From positions 2,502 to 20,881 of the forward strand of contig NAOQ01000096.1 in NCBI GenBank assembly GCA_002751075.1: a DNA stretch of 18,380 bases. The letters run 5' to 3'. Below, one piece after another: positions 9,001-18,350 of the stretch. How positions within the stretch are numbered: the first letter of the stretch is position 1; the number at the start of each line of letters is the position of its first letter. The DNA comes from Ichthyophonus hoferi. Lineage: Eukaryota > Opisthokonta > Ichthyosporea > Ichthyophonida > Ichthyophonidae. Position numbers and translations under genes: made by a program. The notes below the pieces were generated by a model. That model was given only the letters and a program-made list of their open reading frames with translations. It ran no database searches and was not told the origin of the DNA.

Positions 9001-9553
9001 CATTTTTTAAGGGCCACTCGCATCTCCATCCCAGATGACAGCCCCGAGTGACCCCCGGCTTTAATAATGTACTACAAATACAGTTTCCATCAGGAAAGAG
9101 TTCTCTATCAAGCCTTTTCAACTCCTTGGAGACATTTTGCTTGTTTATACTGGGTTGGCTATGTGCGTTGGAATCTCCCCGACTGTATTTTGACTTATGA
9201 TATGTCTGGAACGTGTAGACTTCATTGCTAAAATGAACATGCCGACCTGGCACAATCTGACCAACTTCTTTGTAACGGTCACTATCAGGTTTACCCATTG
9301 CCATTTCATTTGCCTGTGGATTTGTAGGTAGAAAATTATCACAATGAATTGATTTGGATCTTTTGCGATGCTGCTTTTCGTATGTCTTTGGGGTACGATC
9401 ATAATTTGAGGCTGGGTGCTGATCAGAGTGAGTGTGCGTATCTGTATTAGTTACAACAGTAGGGCACCTGATACCTCCGCTGCAGCCAATGTATTTCATC
9501 AAAGAGAAGCAAAACATTCCCCCAGCATGATCTTGTGGAGCTTCTGGTATCAT
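8996..9553 (-). CDS. 185-residue protein with a possible PP1-docking motif
   Basis: The frame from the ATG at 9553 codes for 185 residues and is clearly more GC-rich than its flanks, so I take it as a real gene. Eight further codons upstream are open (to a TAA), so a spliced upstream exon is possible. The N-terminal 30 residues hold C15, C24 and C30; 33-60 is rich in His, Thr and Asp; 61-67 is basic (HRKRSK). At 104-108, RHVHF fits the K/R-x-V-x-F docking motif of protein phosphatase 1 partners, and TYHKSKYSR follows at 117-125, resembling the TYxxxEYDR segment I recall after such motifs in fungal proteins of unknown role. The C-terminus has C158, C160, C172 and C178 and ends in a Trp-rich GWRCEWP stretch. 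No signal peptide or membrane segment is seen. The PP1 link is inference. Confidence 0.7.
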   Translation of the reverse strand: MIPEAPQDHAGGMFCFSLMKYIGCSGGIRCPTVVTNTDTHTHSDQHPASNYDRTPKTYEKQHRKRSKSIHCDNFLPTNPQANEMAMGKPDSDRYKEVGQIVPGRHVHFSNEVYTFQTYHKSKYSRGDSNAHSQPSINKQNVSKELKRLDRELFPDGNCICSTLLKPGVTRGCHLGWRCEWPLKNE

Positions 9554-9627
9554 CTCTACCACTTCGTAGAGTTCTTTTTAGGTATTATGTTATAGTTACT
9601 TGGAGTCAAAAACAAAAACGCGAAGTC

Positions 9628-9640
9628 TATATATATATAA
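9628..9640 (-). promoter_or_regulatory. TATA-like box of the 185-residue gene
   Basis: An alternating TA run ending in TATAA-like sequence lies about 75 bp upstream of the ATG at 9553, compatible with a short leader. Such AT runs are common in this window, so specificity is low. Confidence 0.4.
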
Positions 9641-9659
9641 AGTACAATAAAAATGTTAT

Positions 9660-10470
9660 GATTTTAAGTAGTTATATTAGGTGTGTGTATGCGGGGTAAA
9701 AGCTGTATGACACTTTAATAAACTGTGGTTAAAGTAGTATATTTGTCTTGTAATCCCTATCAATCTGTGTGGTTTTTTTTTTTTGAAAGATTTAGTACAG
9801 GGAAAATGCCAATTCAACTGAAGTGTACACTGCAAATCAGTTATACCCGAACTGGAAAAGAATTGTGGTAACAAAACTAACTGTAATATCAATTTTTTGT
9901 TGTAGAGATACGTATACGTATACATGTGGTCAGATATTTTTGCGTGGATGCTTTTCGTCTTCTGTGGCAGTAGTCCAATCGTGACATTTTGACCCAATGC
10001 AACTTTTATAATATGTTAAGACGCTTCGTATTGCGTAGTGTCTACTACCAAATGCCCATCCTAAAGAAGCCAACAATACCGTTTTAAATAATTATTAGAC
10101 AGATGAGTTAATTACAACAACTATAACAACTGTAATAAGCAATGTGATAATCAAACGTTACTGTTGAAAAAAAAAAAAATGGAAGTTTAATTTGTTATTT
10201 ATACAATAATAGATTTTATATCTACTCAATACAAATATACAAATTAGATGCAATATATAATGGCCATGATTAACTGATTAACATAGCCAATCGCTCTATC
10301 ACGTGTATCAATTTTGCTTCATCAGTGGCGATTCAGAAAAACTGTTCAGATTTTAAAAAATTCATTTAAAGATGAACAAACACGTATATTATTTATTTAC
10401 TTCAGTATTAATCTTTGCTATATTATAATAAACTTTATTACTAACTATGTTTTCGTTCTTATAACATACA
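9660..10470. other. AT-rich stretch with one doubtful frame
   Basis: A 106-codon frame on the minus strand (9677-9997) begins plausibly with MGQNVTIGLLPQKTKS but then runs through homopolymers and simple repeats. It could at most contain a first exon of the 185-residue gene; no convincing splice pair was found. The remainder has A/T runs and no genes. Confidence 0.3.
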
Positions 10471-10478
10471 TCTCTAAC

Positions 10479-10509
10479 GAGCCTTAGGCTTTCGTCCTGA
10501 GACACTCAG
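10479..10509 (-). ncRNA. Hammerhead-ribozyme-like motif, apparently decayed
   Basis: Read on the minus strand from 10509: CTGAGT, GTC-TCAG-GAC (stem II with a four-base loop), GAAA, GCC-TAA-GGC (stem III, closed by an A-U pair) and then TC. Order and spacing match the hammerhead core, which needs CTGANGA, stem II, GAAA, stem III and a UH cleavage dinucleotide. The CTGANGA box is altered to CTGAGT, losing the essential G8, and I see no clear stem I pairing, so it should be inactive. Alternative explanation: two adjoining small hairpins (CTGAG-TGT-CTCAG and AGCC-TAA-GGCT) without ribozyme ancestry. Confidence 0.3.
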
Positions 10510-10697
10510 CTTTTTCCCAATAAAAACCCCTCCGGGTCATCACAAGATAAAAATACGAACTATCTGATTGATAGGATTAAACTCAATTTATAAGCGCAGT
10601 TTCACAGCAATGATATAATATGCCATACATTTAGATCTATTATGCCCAATTATTATTATTTATCTCCCAACTTCAGCAACATCTCAAACATCTTAGC

Positions 10698-10717
10698 TTT
10701 TTTTTTTAAAAAAAAAA
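10698..10717. repeat. T10-A10 palindrome
   Basis: Ten T followed by ten A, a perfect palindrome that can form a hairpin in either transcript. Confidence 0.7.
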
Positions 10718-11204
10718 CATCTAATATATAAACCAAACCGTGAAGTAGTTGCATCTATACACTTTATTCTTTGAAGAAAAAGATCAACTAGTATATATAA
10801 TCAATCGTACAGGGTGAGGGTGATGTCCCTTGACTTATTTCATTAGAATCGTCAATGGTGTACATGATGCTTAAAGAATATTATCCAAATTTATTCTGTT
10901 CCATTCCACTAATAAATTGTAATTATTTGCATAAAATAGCATTTGGAGTATTATCTAAAAAATTGTAGTTTGTAACAAACTCTTTATATATAGCCAAGAT
11001 AGCTAAAAGAGAAGAAAGCACCAATAAATATTTCTAGCGACTGTCCATAGATTGATACCTGACAATCATTGGCTTAAACTTGAATTTTTCTGCCAATAAG
11101 ATAAATCGAAAGGAATGTGTTTTTAATTCCGAGCGATGAAGTACGAGTATTGGGCCATGTCTTGATGATTATGGATGGTAATGTGGCATAATATGAGATT
11201 GTTA

Positions 11205-11292
11205 TATTATATGAGTGATAGATACTATATGATATGATATGATAAGATAGATATTATATTATAGAATGATATATATATATAATATTATATGA
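11205..11292. repeat. Degenerate GATAT/TA microsatellite
   Basis: A run of ATATGATATG-like units passing into alternating TA, interrupted and impure. Confidence 0.6.
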
Positions 11293-11649
11293 TCTCCTTG
11301 TGGTTATTATATTACCGTGTTGTAGTTATTATCTTACTGTTTTGCCTTTCTGTTTTCTAGTAGTTATAATTGGCTTACGTTAAATAAGTAACATAGGACA
11401 AAATCTTGATCATTATATTTAATTAATGCTAGATTGCTAATTAGTAAATAATTAGTATATATGCAGTATATCTTGATAGTTTCAAAAGTTATCCATCTAC
11501 AACAGGTATAGAACTTTACAATAAGAGAAATATATGTTTGCAATTGTGTTTTACAATTATCAATTGCTGGTTAATATAGGCGAGAAAATAAATGTAACAC
11601 AAACTAAAGTCAACAATTTCCTTGTAGGTATGTATAATAAATATACATC

Positions 11650-12570
11650 AATGAGCGACAATCATAATACCCTGATACAAGTGGGCCTATGTCTAAAGAC
11701 TCGCAATCAACCATGGTGGATCACGTAGTCCAGGTTGGAGCAACTGATAAGGGGGATTTGGTTAAACCAGAATTTTGGATTAAAAATAGCAATAAAGGAT
11801 TTCTGATTAGACAATCTAATCTAATATTTCTCAATTTTTACAGTTATAGTTCTAGACAGGCATACAACTAACTACGAAGCGAAGGAATATAAATAAACCA
11901 AATCTAGCGGCAGGCGCCCAATCAGAGATAAAAATAATTAACTATCATTCAAAGAAACTATAACCAGACACAAAGACTCAGACCAGAAAATATTAGCATA
12001 TCTTCATTTGAAACATATACACCTTTCTACTATTACAGGTACCGTAAATACTAACAAGGTGTCTATCTCCATTGCTATCAGCAATTCCAAAAGATTAAAG
12101 TTTGGAATAACTTCAACGGAAGAAACTATGATTGTGGTTCGTTCAGCGTACTGAATACGATTTCAAGAATTTCTCCGTAGGTGAAGAAGCTTTGACCCTA
12201 CGAATCACCCCATCAGATCCGATTCGATCCAAGTCAGTTTATTTTCTTAATAGATTTATTCACACTAGAGATGATGTAGAGACCGCAATATAGGAGTGTA
12301 TTAAGATACAAATAGCTAGAGCAGATTAAAAATAGCTGCGGTTATTTTTGTATCAATGGTAAAGTTACTGTGGATTTATTGGTTTGTATAAGTGAACGTC
12401 TAAATTGCCTAGAAATTATTTCGAGCAGTGTTGCAAGACGTGGTACAGCCGGCAAGGCGGTAACAAGCGGATCATGAATGGTCCAATACCACTTGCTTTA
12501 ACAATGCTCTGAGTTAGATTAGATGAAATGCTTCGACAATATAGATTAACCGAAAGTAACCAATTGGACT
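11650..12570 (+). pseudogene. Broken coding fossil, origin unknown
   Basis: Plus-strand DNA here alternates between frames that each read as convincing protein, richer in GC and in G-first codons than the flanks, but no single frame is open through the region and GT-AG introns do not account for the changes. I judge it an old gene or element copy with about four or five breaks. Parts that look protein-like occur near 11.7, 12.0-12.25 and 12.3-12.45 kb. I recognise no domain, so it may be a host gene copy or part of a mobile or virus-like element. No terminal repeats were found. The 100-residue frame at 12898-13200 on the same strand could be unrelated or a later part of the same fossil. Confidence 0.5.
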
Positions 12571-12897
12571 AATGATGAGGACATTAGCTAAAAAGCCATC
12601 CAAATAAGGACCCATACATTAAGCCAATTGAATAATTAGATTAAGTTAGGATCAAACTATTTTAGAGGGGTCTTACTCCTACATTGACATAGATTGACAT
12701 ACCATAACATGATAAACAAGGGTCGCAAAAAGGATAAAAAAACCAAAACAAATAAAGACACAGAGGTGTTGTATAAACTATTACAAACAAAGTTTTGCGC
12801 TTCTTGTAACTTGTTAAAAATATTCTATATATACATATTCTCAATGATAGTGAGAAGATACTTGGCCTGTATTCTATAACCGTCATATTTTATTGTA
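12571..12897. other. Spacer without a gene
   Basis: AT-rich sequence with A-runs; short frames on both strands look random. A CCAATTGG palindrome lies just before it at 12560-12567. Confidence 0.35.
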
Positions 12898-13200
12898 ATG
12901 TCTAGTTCTTTGTTAATACTTGATTATAATCGTCAGTGTTCAGGTATTTTTTCTATCAAGAATATTGTGAACTGTTTAGTTACTTCCGATAGTAATAGTA
13001 GTGGTAACTATTACTTCCACCCAGCCTTAGAACCTTTCACTGATCTTTCACACTGTACTATTACCACAAACGCGCCTAAGCGTAGTAAAGCAAGACCCTC
13101 TCCTCAATTTGTGGAAGAATACCTTAAACAGCTGAGGATAGAACCATCATACATTATTTCTTTTACGTTGAACCCATCTCATCTTTCTATTGTAAACTGA
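12898..13200 (+). CDS. 100-residue protein or terminal exon, unknown
   Basis: An open frame of 100 codons, ATG at 12898 and TGA at 13198-13200. The second half has strong coding character, with charged and proline-rich text such as NAPKRSKARPSPQFVEEYLK, while the first third is weaker. This suggests either a short gene or a terminal exon whose acceptor lies inside the frame (candidates near 12950-12990). Residues 60-70 are basic and 71-82 could form an amphipathic helix (FVEEYLKQLRI). There is no signal peptide and no recognised domain. A short GAGCTA/TAGCTC inverted repeat follows the stop. It may belong with the fossil upstream. Confidence 0.45.
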   Translation: MSSSLLILDYNRQCSGIFSIKNIVNCLVTSDSNSSGNYYFHPALEPFTDLSHCTITTNAPKRSKARPSPQFVEEYLKQLRIEPSYIISFTLNPSHLSIVN

Positions 13201-13520
13201 TCCGAGCTAAGTGCTATCACTATCGCTAGCTCAGCAAGAAATAATTTTAACTCTGTAGACAAATCACTAGACCTGCTGTAGATTGTTACAAATCGGTATT
13301 AAAGAAGTAACTGTCTTTATTTTTAGTGCACATTTTCCTCTTCTCAAGGGTTTCTGTCTAAAATCTTACGATTGATTTACTGATAAATTACCGTGAACTT
13401 GTAGATTCAAGTAGACTGATACTAATATTAATTGATTACAAGAGTTATTGGGTCAGAGTTTGCCCTCCTATAAATGTGATGATAAGGAGGGAGAGAAAAA
13501 TTCAATTTTCAAGGACTTAC
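13201..13520. other. Spacer without a gene
   Basis: Apart from the inverted repeat GAGCTA/TAGCTC (about 13204-13232) directly behind the preceding stop codon, nothing is recognisable. Confidence 0.35.
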
Positions 13521-13592
13521 TTGATGCAATATGATGTTGATCAAAGTATTGGTAATATTTGATCAACAGCTAATCTATGATCCTTGCATCGA
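13521..13592. repeat. Nested inverted repeat (about 70 bp hairpin)
   Basis: The inner stem is perfect: GTTGATCAAA at 13536-13545 pairs with TTTGATCAAC at 13558-13567 across 12 nt. An outer stem GATGCAA (13523-13529) pairs with TTGCATC (13584-13590). Together they could fold into one long stem with an internal loop, in the manner of a small MITE or a structured RNA. Confidence 0.6.
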
Positions 13593-13909
13593 ATCAGAAT
13601 AATCACTGATGATCATTAAAGGGGTCTCAGACGGTGCACTACAGAGTACCCTGGATATAGAGATATAAAGGACACTAGCAAGATGTACTGCAGAATGTAC
13701 TAGACTTTTGGATAGAAAGATGTAAGAAGATAGATATACTATGTGGCCTGCCAGACTTAGTAAAGGTAATCAGCAAGATCAAAGCAAGCACAGTCTAGGA
13801 GGCTGACTGCAAAAATTCCAACACTTTTTCCTATTAAATGTTTAAACAGTAATATTTAATTATTCTAGGTATTTCTTTATATAGCTATAATCATTTAGCA
13901 TTATTAGCA

Positions 13910-14110
13910 AATACACTAAGGAGAGACCACACAGACCGTATTTGCGTTGGGAAAACTTGGAGTCTTGCCTTCAACAGCACAGTCATCAAAGAATGGAATC
14001 ATGACCAGCTCTATTCCCTATACTATACTATACTATACTATCCCATGTCAACAGATTCTCCACTGGAGCCCTTGAAAGTCTCACTGGACCATCACCCAGT
14101 TGTTGACTGA
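13910..14110 (+). mobile_element. LINE remnant, end of a reverse-transcriptase ORF
   Basis: One frame is open from about 13910 to the TGA at 14108-14110. Its text, RRDHTDRI then AFNSTVIKEWNHDQ, matches the C-terminal signature of non-LTR retrotransposon polymerase ORFs, where a stretch like SFFPRTIxEWNxLP is followed by a short tail with FKxxL; here LEPLKVSLD follows. The LP after EWN is lost and a CTATA microsatellite has expanded in the middle. The catalytic reverse-transcriptase domain is not visible upstream, so this looks like a 5'-truncated, old copy. A hairpin at 14167-14187 could be part of its 3' UTR. The clade cannot be named. Confidence 0.5.
14018..14041. repeat. CTATA microsatellite, about 4.8 copies
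   Basis: Perfect pentanucleotide array inside the LINE remnant. Confidence 0.85.
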
Positions 14111-14166
14111 AAACCCAGTTATCTAAGTCTTACGATGGGCTGCCAAAGGCTTAACAGTTACTTTAT

Positions 14167-14187
14167 TGCTCATGACCAGCATGAGCA
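14167..14187. repeat. Perfect 8-bp hairpin
   Basis: TGCTCATG, loop ACCAG, then CATGAGCA. It lies 57 bp past the end of the LINE frame. 3' stem-loops serve as templates for some LINE reverse transcriptases, so it may be the element's 3' end; that is inference. Confidence 0.6.
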
Positions 14188-14660
14188 GTAGGGTAATTCA
14201 CCTCTGCTATTATTGCTTAACTCAAATCATACACAGTAACAGGACGTATTGTACCATGCTATCATAGCTTAGCACACACCATATTGGCGAGTCAACAAGA
14301 GTATAAAGATGTGGGTCTCGCTATGGCTTATTCGATTCTTGCTTGTATCAAAACATACTGCAATATACTACAATATCATAACTACAGACCCATACCATTT
14401 CATACAAACTTCATCAATGTTTTGCATATATATTCAAGAGTAATGAGGTATCCCAGATCAGTTCAACAGTAACCAATAGGAATGATTGTATTGTAGCTAT
14501 CAAGATATCTCATCAATTAGAATACTAAAGTCCTACCTGATTCGTACTTTAAAAATACATTAGCTGTTCCACCAATGCCTATACATTATTAGAAACACCT
14601 ATAATACTAAATATCTGAAAGCGTAAATTTAATATATGCGCGTGTAAGGAGAGGTGTATA
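14188..14660. other. Spacer; no firm gene
   Basis: A 60-codon plus-strand frame ending at 14472 lacks a convincing ATG and family. On the minus strand this stretch is the 3' flank of the transporter gene; an ATTAAA hexamer (14628-14633, minus) about 30 nt past its stop may be the polyadenylation signal. Confidence 0.35.
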
Positions 14661-17600
14661 TTAGTGTGCCATTCGACACAGGTCATGAATACTCTTTGGC
14701 GTGCTTGTAACACCACTCCATAGGTTGAGACCTCCCTGTCAATTAGCAGAGGAAAGGTCAATAAAAACATAAACCAATAATGAAAAGAGAATGGTAGCCC
14801 TGTATTCCCATCACCCATCATCTATGTATTAATTATAGTTATATATATATACAAGGATAAATGTGTCATTGAATTATAAAAGGATCTTATTCGTGATATG
14901 TAATTCAGTTAGCTATTTAAATATAAAATACATTCTATTGGTGTCGTGTCAGTGAATGATAGAGGGTATATATAAATGTAGGGAAGTATACATATATACA
15001 TATATATCCTATATAACTACATAGGGTAAAGTCAGTCACCTGTATGACAGTAAGGATCCCACTGAGTGCAATCACAATGGCTAGAGCAAAAAGGGTGAAC
15101 GATTTTCGACCGCTCCATTCTATCATAGGCTTAAGGACCAATTGACCTGTAGTAAAGGGGTGTAGGTTAATAATGCTGACCAATTATATACACACTTTAC
15201 TATTTTATATGCATATACTATCATATAAACCAACCATATACCACCATTCAATATATTAGAATAGTTAAAGTTAAAACCACTCCAGGATAGAATATTTGTC
15301 CAGTATAAGCCGGGTCCAGAGTGGTAAAGATATATACACACACGCCTGCATACACATGCCATTCCATTAAGTTTCCCACTTATCCCCAGACATAAAAAGA
15401 AATATAGTAAAGAGAATAGGGTATAGTTTAGTGCCAATGAAAAAAAGCTGATAATGTACGGGTCAATGAAAACAGACCAATACAATTAAAGGTAAAGAGA
15501 GAGGGAGAGAGAGGGAGAAAAAGAAAGAAGGCAAGTCCTCCACATAGAGCAGCTACTACAACTACTTACCTAATATGCCCGCCACTGCACACAGGGAGGC
15601 TAGATAGAGAGCATAATCAATCTTGAGGGTATTTAGTAGGACAAACTGGGCAGTGGTAGCTGATGACGTAAAGAGTACCAGAAAGGAGGAAATAGCGCTG
15701 GTTATAGCCTACCAGAGACCAGGAGAAGGAGAGGGAGAGGGAGAGGGTAAGGACCAGGATATATACGTATACGTGCATGCACATAGCGATAAAACACTAT
15801 AAAACACTATCTTGTACTGTACATAACCTACTTTCCCTTTCTGTCTCATTCTAACTTGCATTTGCTTCATATTACATAATCATAATATAGATAGAGATCT
15901 CAAAATGATTGGGTAGAATACAGATCAATAGATCAGCAACATCAATAAAGATTGAAAATATCTTCCAGTCAATATATAGATATAACATGAGGGAAAGGAG
16001 GGTGATTAATCGGAATATGGGTAACCAATCAACGTACCGGATCGCTCTCTTTACTCATTACTAATAGTAGCGGGCCAATGACCATGCCACCACCAATGCC
16101 TACCATACCTGCTGCCACACCTGCAAGGATTGTGTAGAATAAAGCAATTAATGATCTGAACTAGAATAGCAAATTAGAATTTAGTAACGTATATAGTAGA
16201 TATAGTAGGTATAGTAGATTGAGTAGGGTATAACAGAATCTAGTAGGATATAGAGAGATATGCCTAGCCAGGTCTCTAGCCCTACCTGCGAGCAGAGCCC
16301 ACATGGGGAACAAGACTGTGTTCTTCAAATTAAATATAAAGTCACTGTCACGGAAGGGATGACTGCACCGTACTTTGAGGTTATATTCTTCACGCAGTTG
16401 TTTACCTACTAACATCTAGAGGATATAAAGAGAGAGTGTGTGTGATGGAAAGAGGGATATATAAAGAGAGCAAGAAAGAGGGCGGGAGAAAAATATGAAA
16501 GTGAGTATAGGTATTACAATAATAGATTAACACATTAGGAATTATATCATTAAAGACCTAATCTGATTGGATTGTAAGCATACTTTGATCATTTTGAAGA
16601 AAGTAAATAGCAATTAATCAACAATTCAATAAATAATTATTTACCAAACCAATAAAATGCGGTTCTTGATCTATGATTTTTTAATTTAATGTATTAAGCT
16701 TCTGGCACGATCTGCTGTTTGATTGGCTACGTCTTATTAAACAATAAAAATGCAATAAAGTTATATCTTCATTTGCTCTCACGCACTACCAACAAGCCAA
16801 TCACATACCGTAATGATCAGAGCAAAACCAATAGGGGCAAATGATACAACCCAGAACCACGGTGTACAGCCACAGCACTGAACGATTGGATCCTTGTCAG
16901 ACAACCGAAATAGGCTAGACCAATTATATATGGTTATGACAGGTGAGGAAATAAGTATGTACTAAGTAATATGTGTATTTCATTATTACTATTATTATTA
17001 ACCTATAAACAGAAAACAACCGTTTACTATAATTATATAAGGAAAAGATGCAAGATATTTTATGTAATACATGGTAAACATATGGCGTGATATGAATCGA
17101 ATAGAAATAATAAATGACTATATAAGCCCATCGAAACGTATCAATAGTCATAAATAATAGAAATAATATGAGAAGATATATGTAAGGGGGACCACTGAGT
17201 CACCAAGGTTAAAATTTAAAGGGCCTTGAGTATGGTGTTTTATAAGAGGATAGGATAGGATAAAATAACTGTCTAATTATATTTAATACATTAATAGATA
17301 TATAAACGAAATCATGTATTAACAGAATATATATGGCTGTGCCTTCGCGGGCCCATGTTTAAGTTAGAGTGACACCATAACGAGACAGACGCGCGACATA
17401 GCTATATAAGATTTTTTTATCGTCATCATGTCTGTATATATATACCAAAGCCAATTAAAATACAGAGTACATTTGATAGAAATTAATGAGAAGTAACTTA
17501 CTCGCTTGCCATAGGAACAGGTAAACAGGATAACCCACATAACCAATAGAATCCCTACAAATTTCCATCGGATTTTCTTTTCCTCTGAGCAAGAGGCATG

Positions 17601-18285
17601 ACGTCAGTATGAGCTTACAGTATAAAGGGTTAGGTAATCTAGTCTGCCACCAGGCTATATATAGAAATACATAGATCTACAAACACATCGGCTATTATCG
17701 ACCTACTCTATCCTATCCTATACATCTCTAACTATATACTTACCTATCAGGGATAAATAAAGATATCATTTAAAACTTAATACCCAATAGAATATATGTG
17801 TTGATTTTCTTTTCAAATTAATATCTAACTATATCAGTATATTGTTTTTAGCGGAGAGACTTAACCAATGAGAGAAAAAATCTCACAAGGTTTTCCATAT
17901 TATACCTAAAAAAACCTATCTTGTCCAATCATTATCATCCATCTTAATATGTATCTACACATGGTTATTTGACGAGATGACCAAAGACGATTGGTTGAAA
18001 ATCAGTAGCTCCCTAGATCAGTATACACGCATATACACCTAGCCATGGACCAATGATAACATATCCTTCATTAGTATACACCAATCACTTACGCTCTAAT
18101 AATAACCGGTAATTACGGTAATCATCTGATTCGGTATTCATCATCGGCCGTCCATTGGCATCTATGTAGCGAGTGTATATAGATATAAATAGATATAGGT
18201 TAGCATGAGGTAATGGTTGATATACCTGGTCCGGTCCTACTTGGTTGGTTGGTTGGGAGGTAAATTGGGAGCGCCAATGAAATGA
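14661..18285 (-). CDS. TauE/SafE-family membrane transporter, C-terminal half
   Basis: Exons, from 5' to 3' on the minus strand: 18226-18285 (start uncertain), 18093-18161, 17502-17584, 16809-16892, 16286-16415, 16038-16120, 15570-15708, 15040-15146 and 14661-14735 (stop TAA 14661-14663). All eight introns are GT-AG and phases join without conflict, giving about 275 residues. The diagnostic second-repeat motif AGVAAGMVGIGGGMVIGPLL spans the 16286/16120 junction. It is preceded by NTVLFPMWALL and followed by SAISSFLVLFTSSATTAQF, DYALYLASL and GRKSFTLFALAIVIALSG, which are membrane segments in the expected order. An earlier helix is FVGILLVMWVILF. The protein ends in IHDLCRMAH. The family moves sulfite, sulfoacetate or other organic anions, or is uncharacterised in eukaryotes; the substrate is unknown. 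The N-terminal repeat lies beyond 18380. The first listed exon may instead extend upstream, adding a hydrophobic segment. Confidence 0.88.
15489..15532. repeat. GA-rich low-complexity tract in an intron
   Basis: AGAG/GGGAG-type purine tract within the transporter intron 15147-15569. A similar AGGGAG tract lies at about 15720-15747 in the next intron. Confidence 0.75.
18241..18257. repeat. TTGG tetranucleotide repeat inside an exon
   Basis: Four copies of TTGG; on the minus strand it lies in the first listed transporter exon and encodes part of LPTNQPS, so length changes would shift the frame. Confidence 0.6.
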
Positions 18286-18350
18286 CTATAAAAAGTGCGA
18301 TTAAAATGAAGGTAAGTGTATGAGAGGAGGATAACCGTACAATATTATAG

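Larger units (their letters stand above)
10510..11650. other. AT-rich stretch, no gene seen
   Basis: The stretch contains a T10-A10 palindrome (10698-10717) and a degenerate ATATG/GATAT-type microsatellite at about 11205-11292. No frame on either strand shows coding character until about 11650. Confidence 0.4.

Noticed and set aside
9677-9997. 106-codon minus-strand frame
   Set aside because: After a plausible start it runs through poly-A and TA repeats. No splice pair joins it cleanly to the 185-residue gene.
13598-13625. CTGATGA near 13605 as a second hammerhead core
   Set aside because: No GAAA box or stem II follows at the right distance.
14284-14472. 62-codon plus-strand frame
   Set aside because: It begins at a TTG rather than an ATG, has no recognised motif and is within chance length.
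15123-15485. 120-codon minus-strand frame
   Set aside because: It runs through the transporter intron 15147-15569 in a frame unrelated to the spliced product; its hydrophobic text comes from AT-rich intron DNA.
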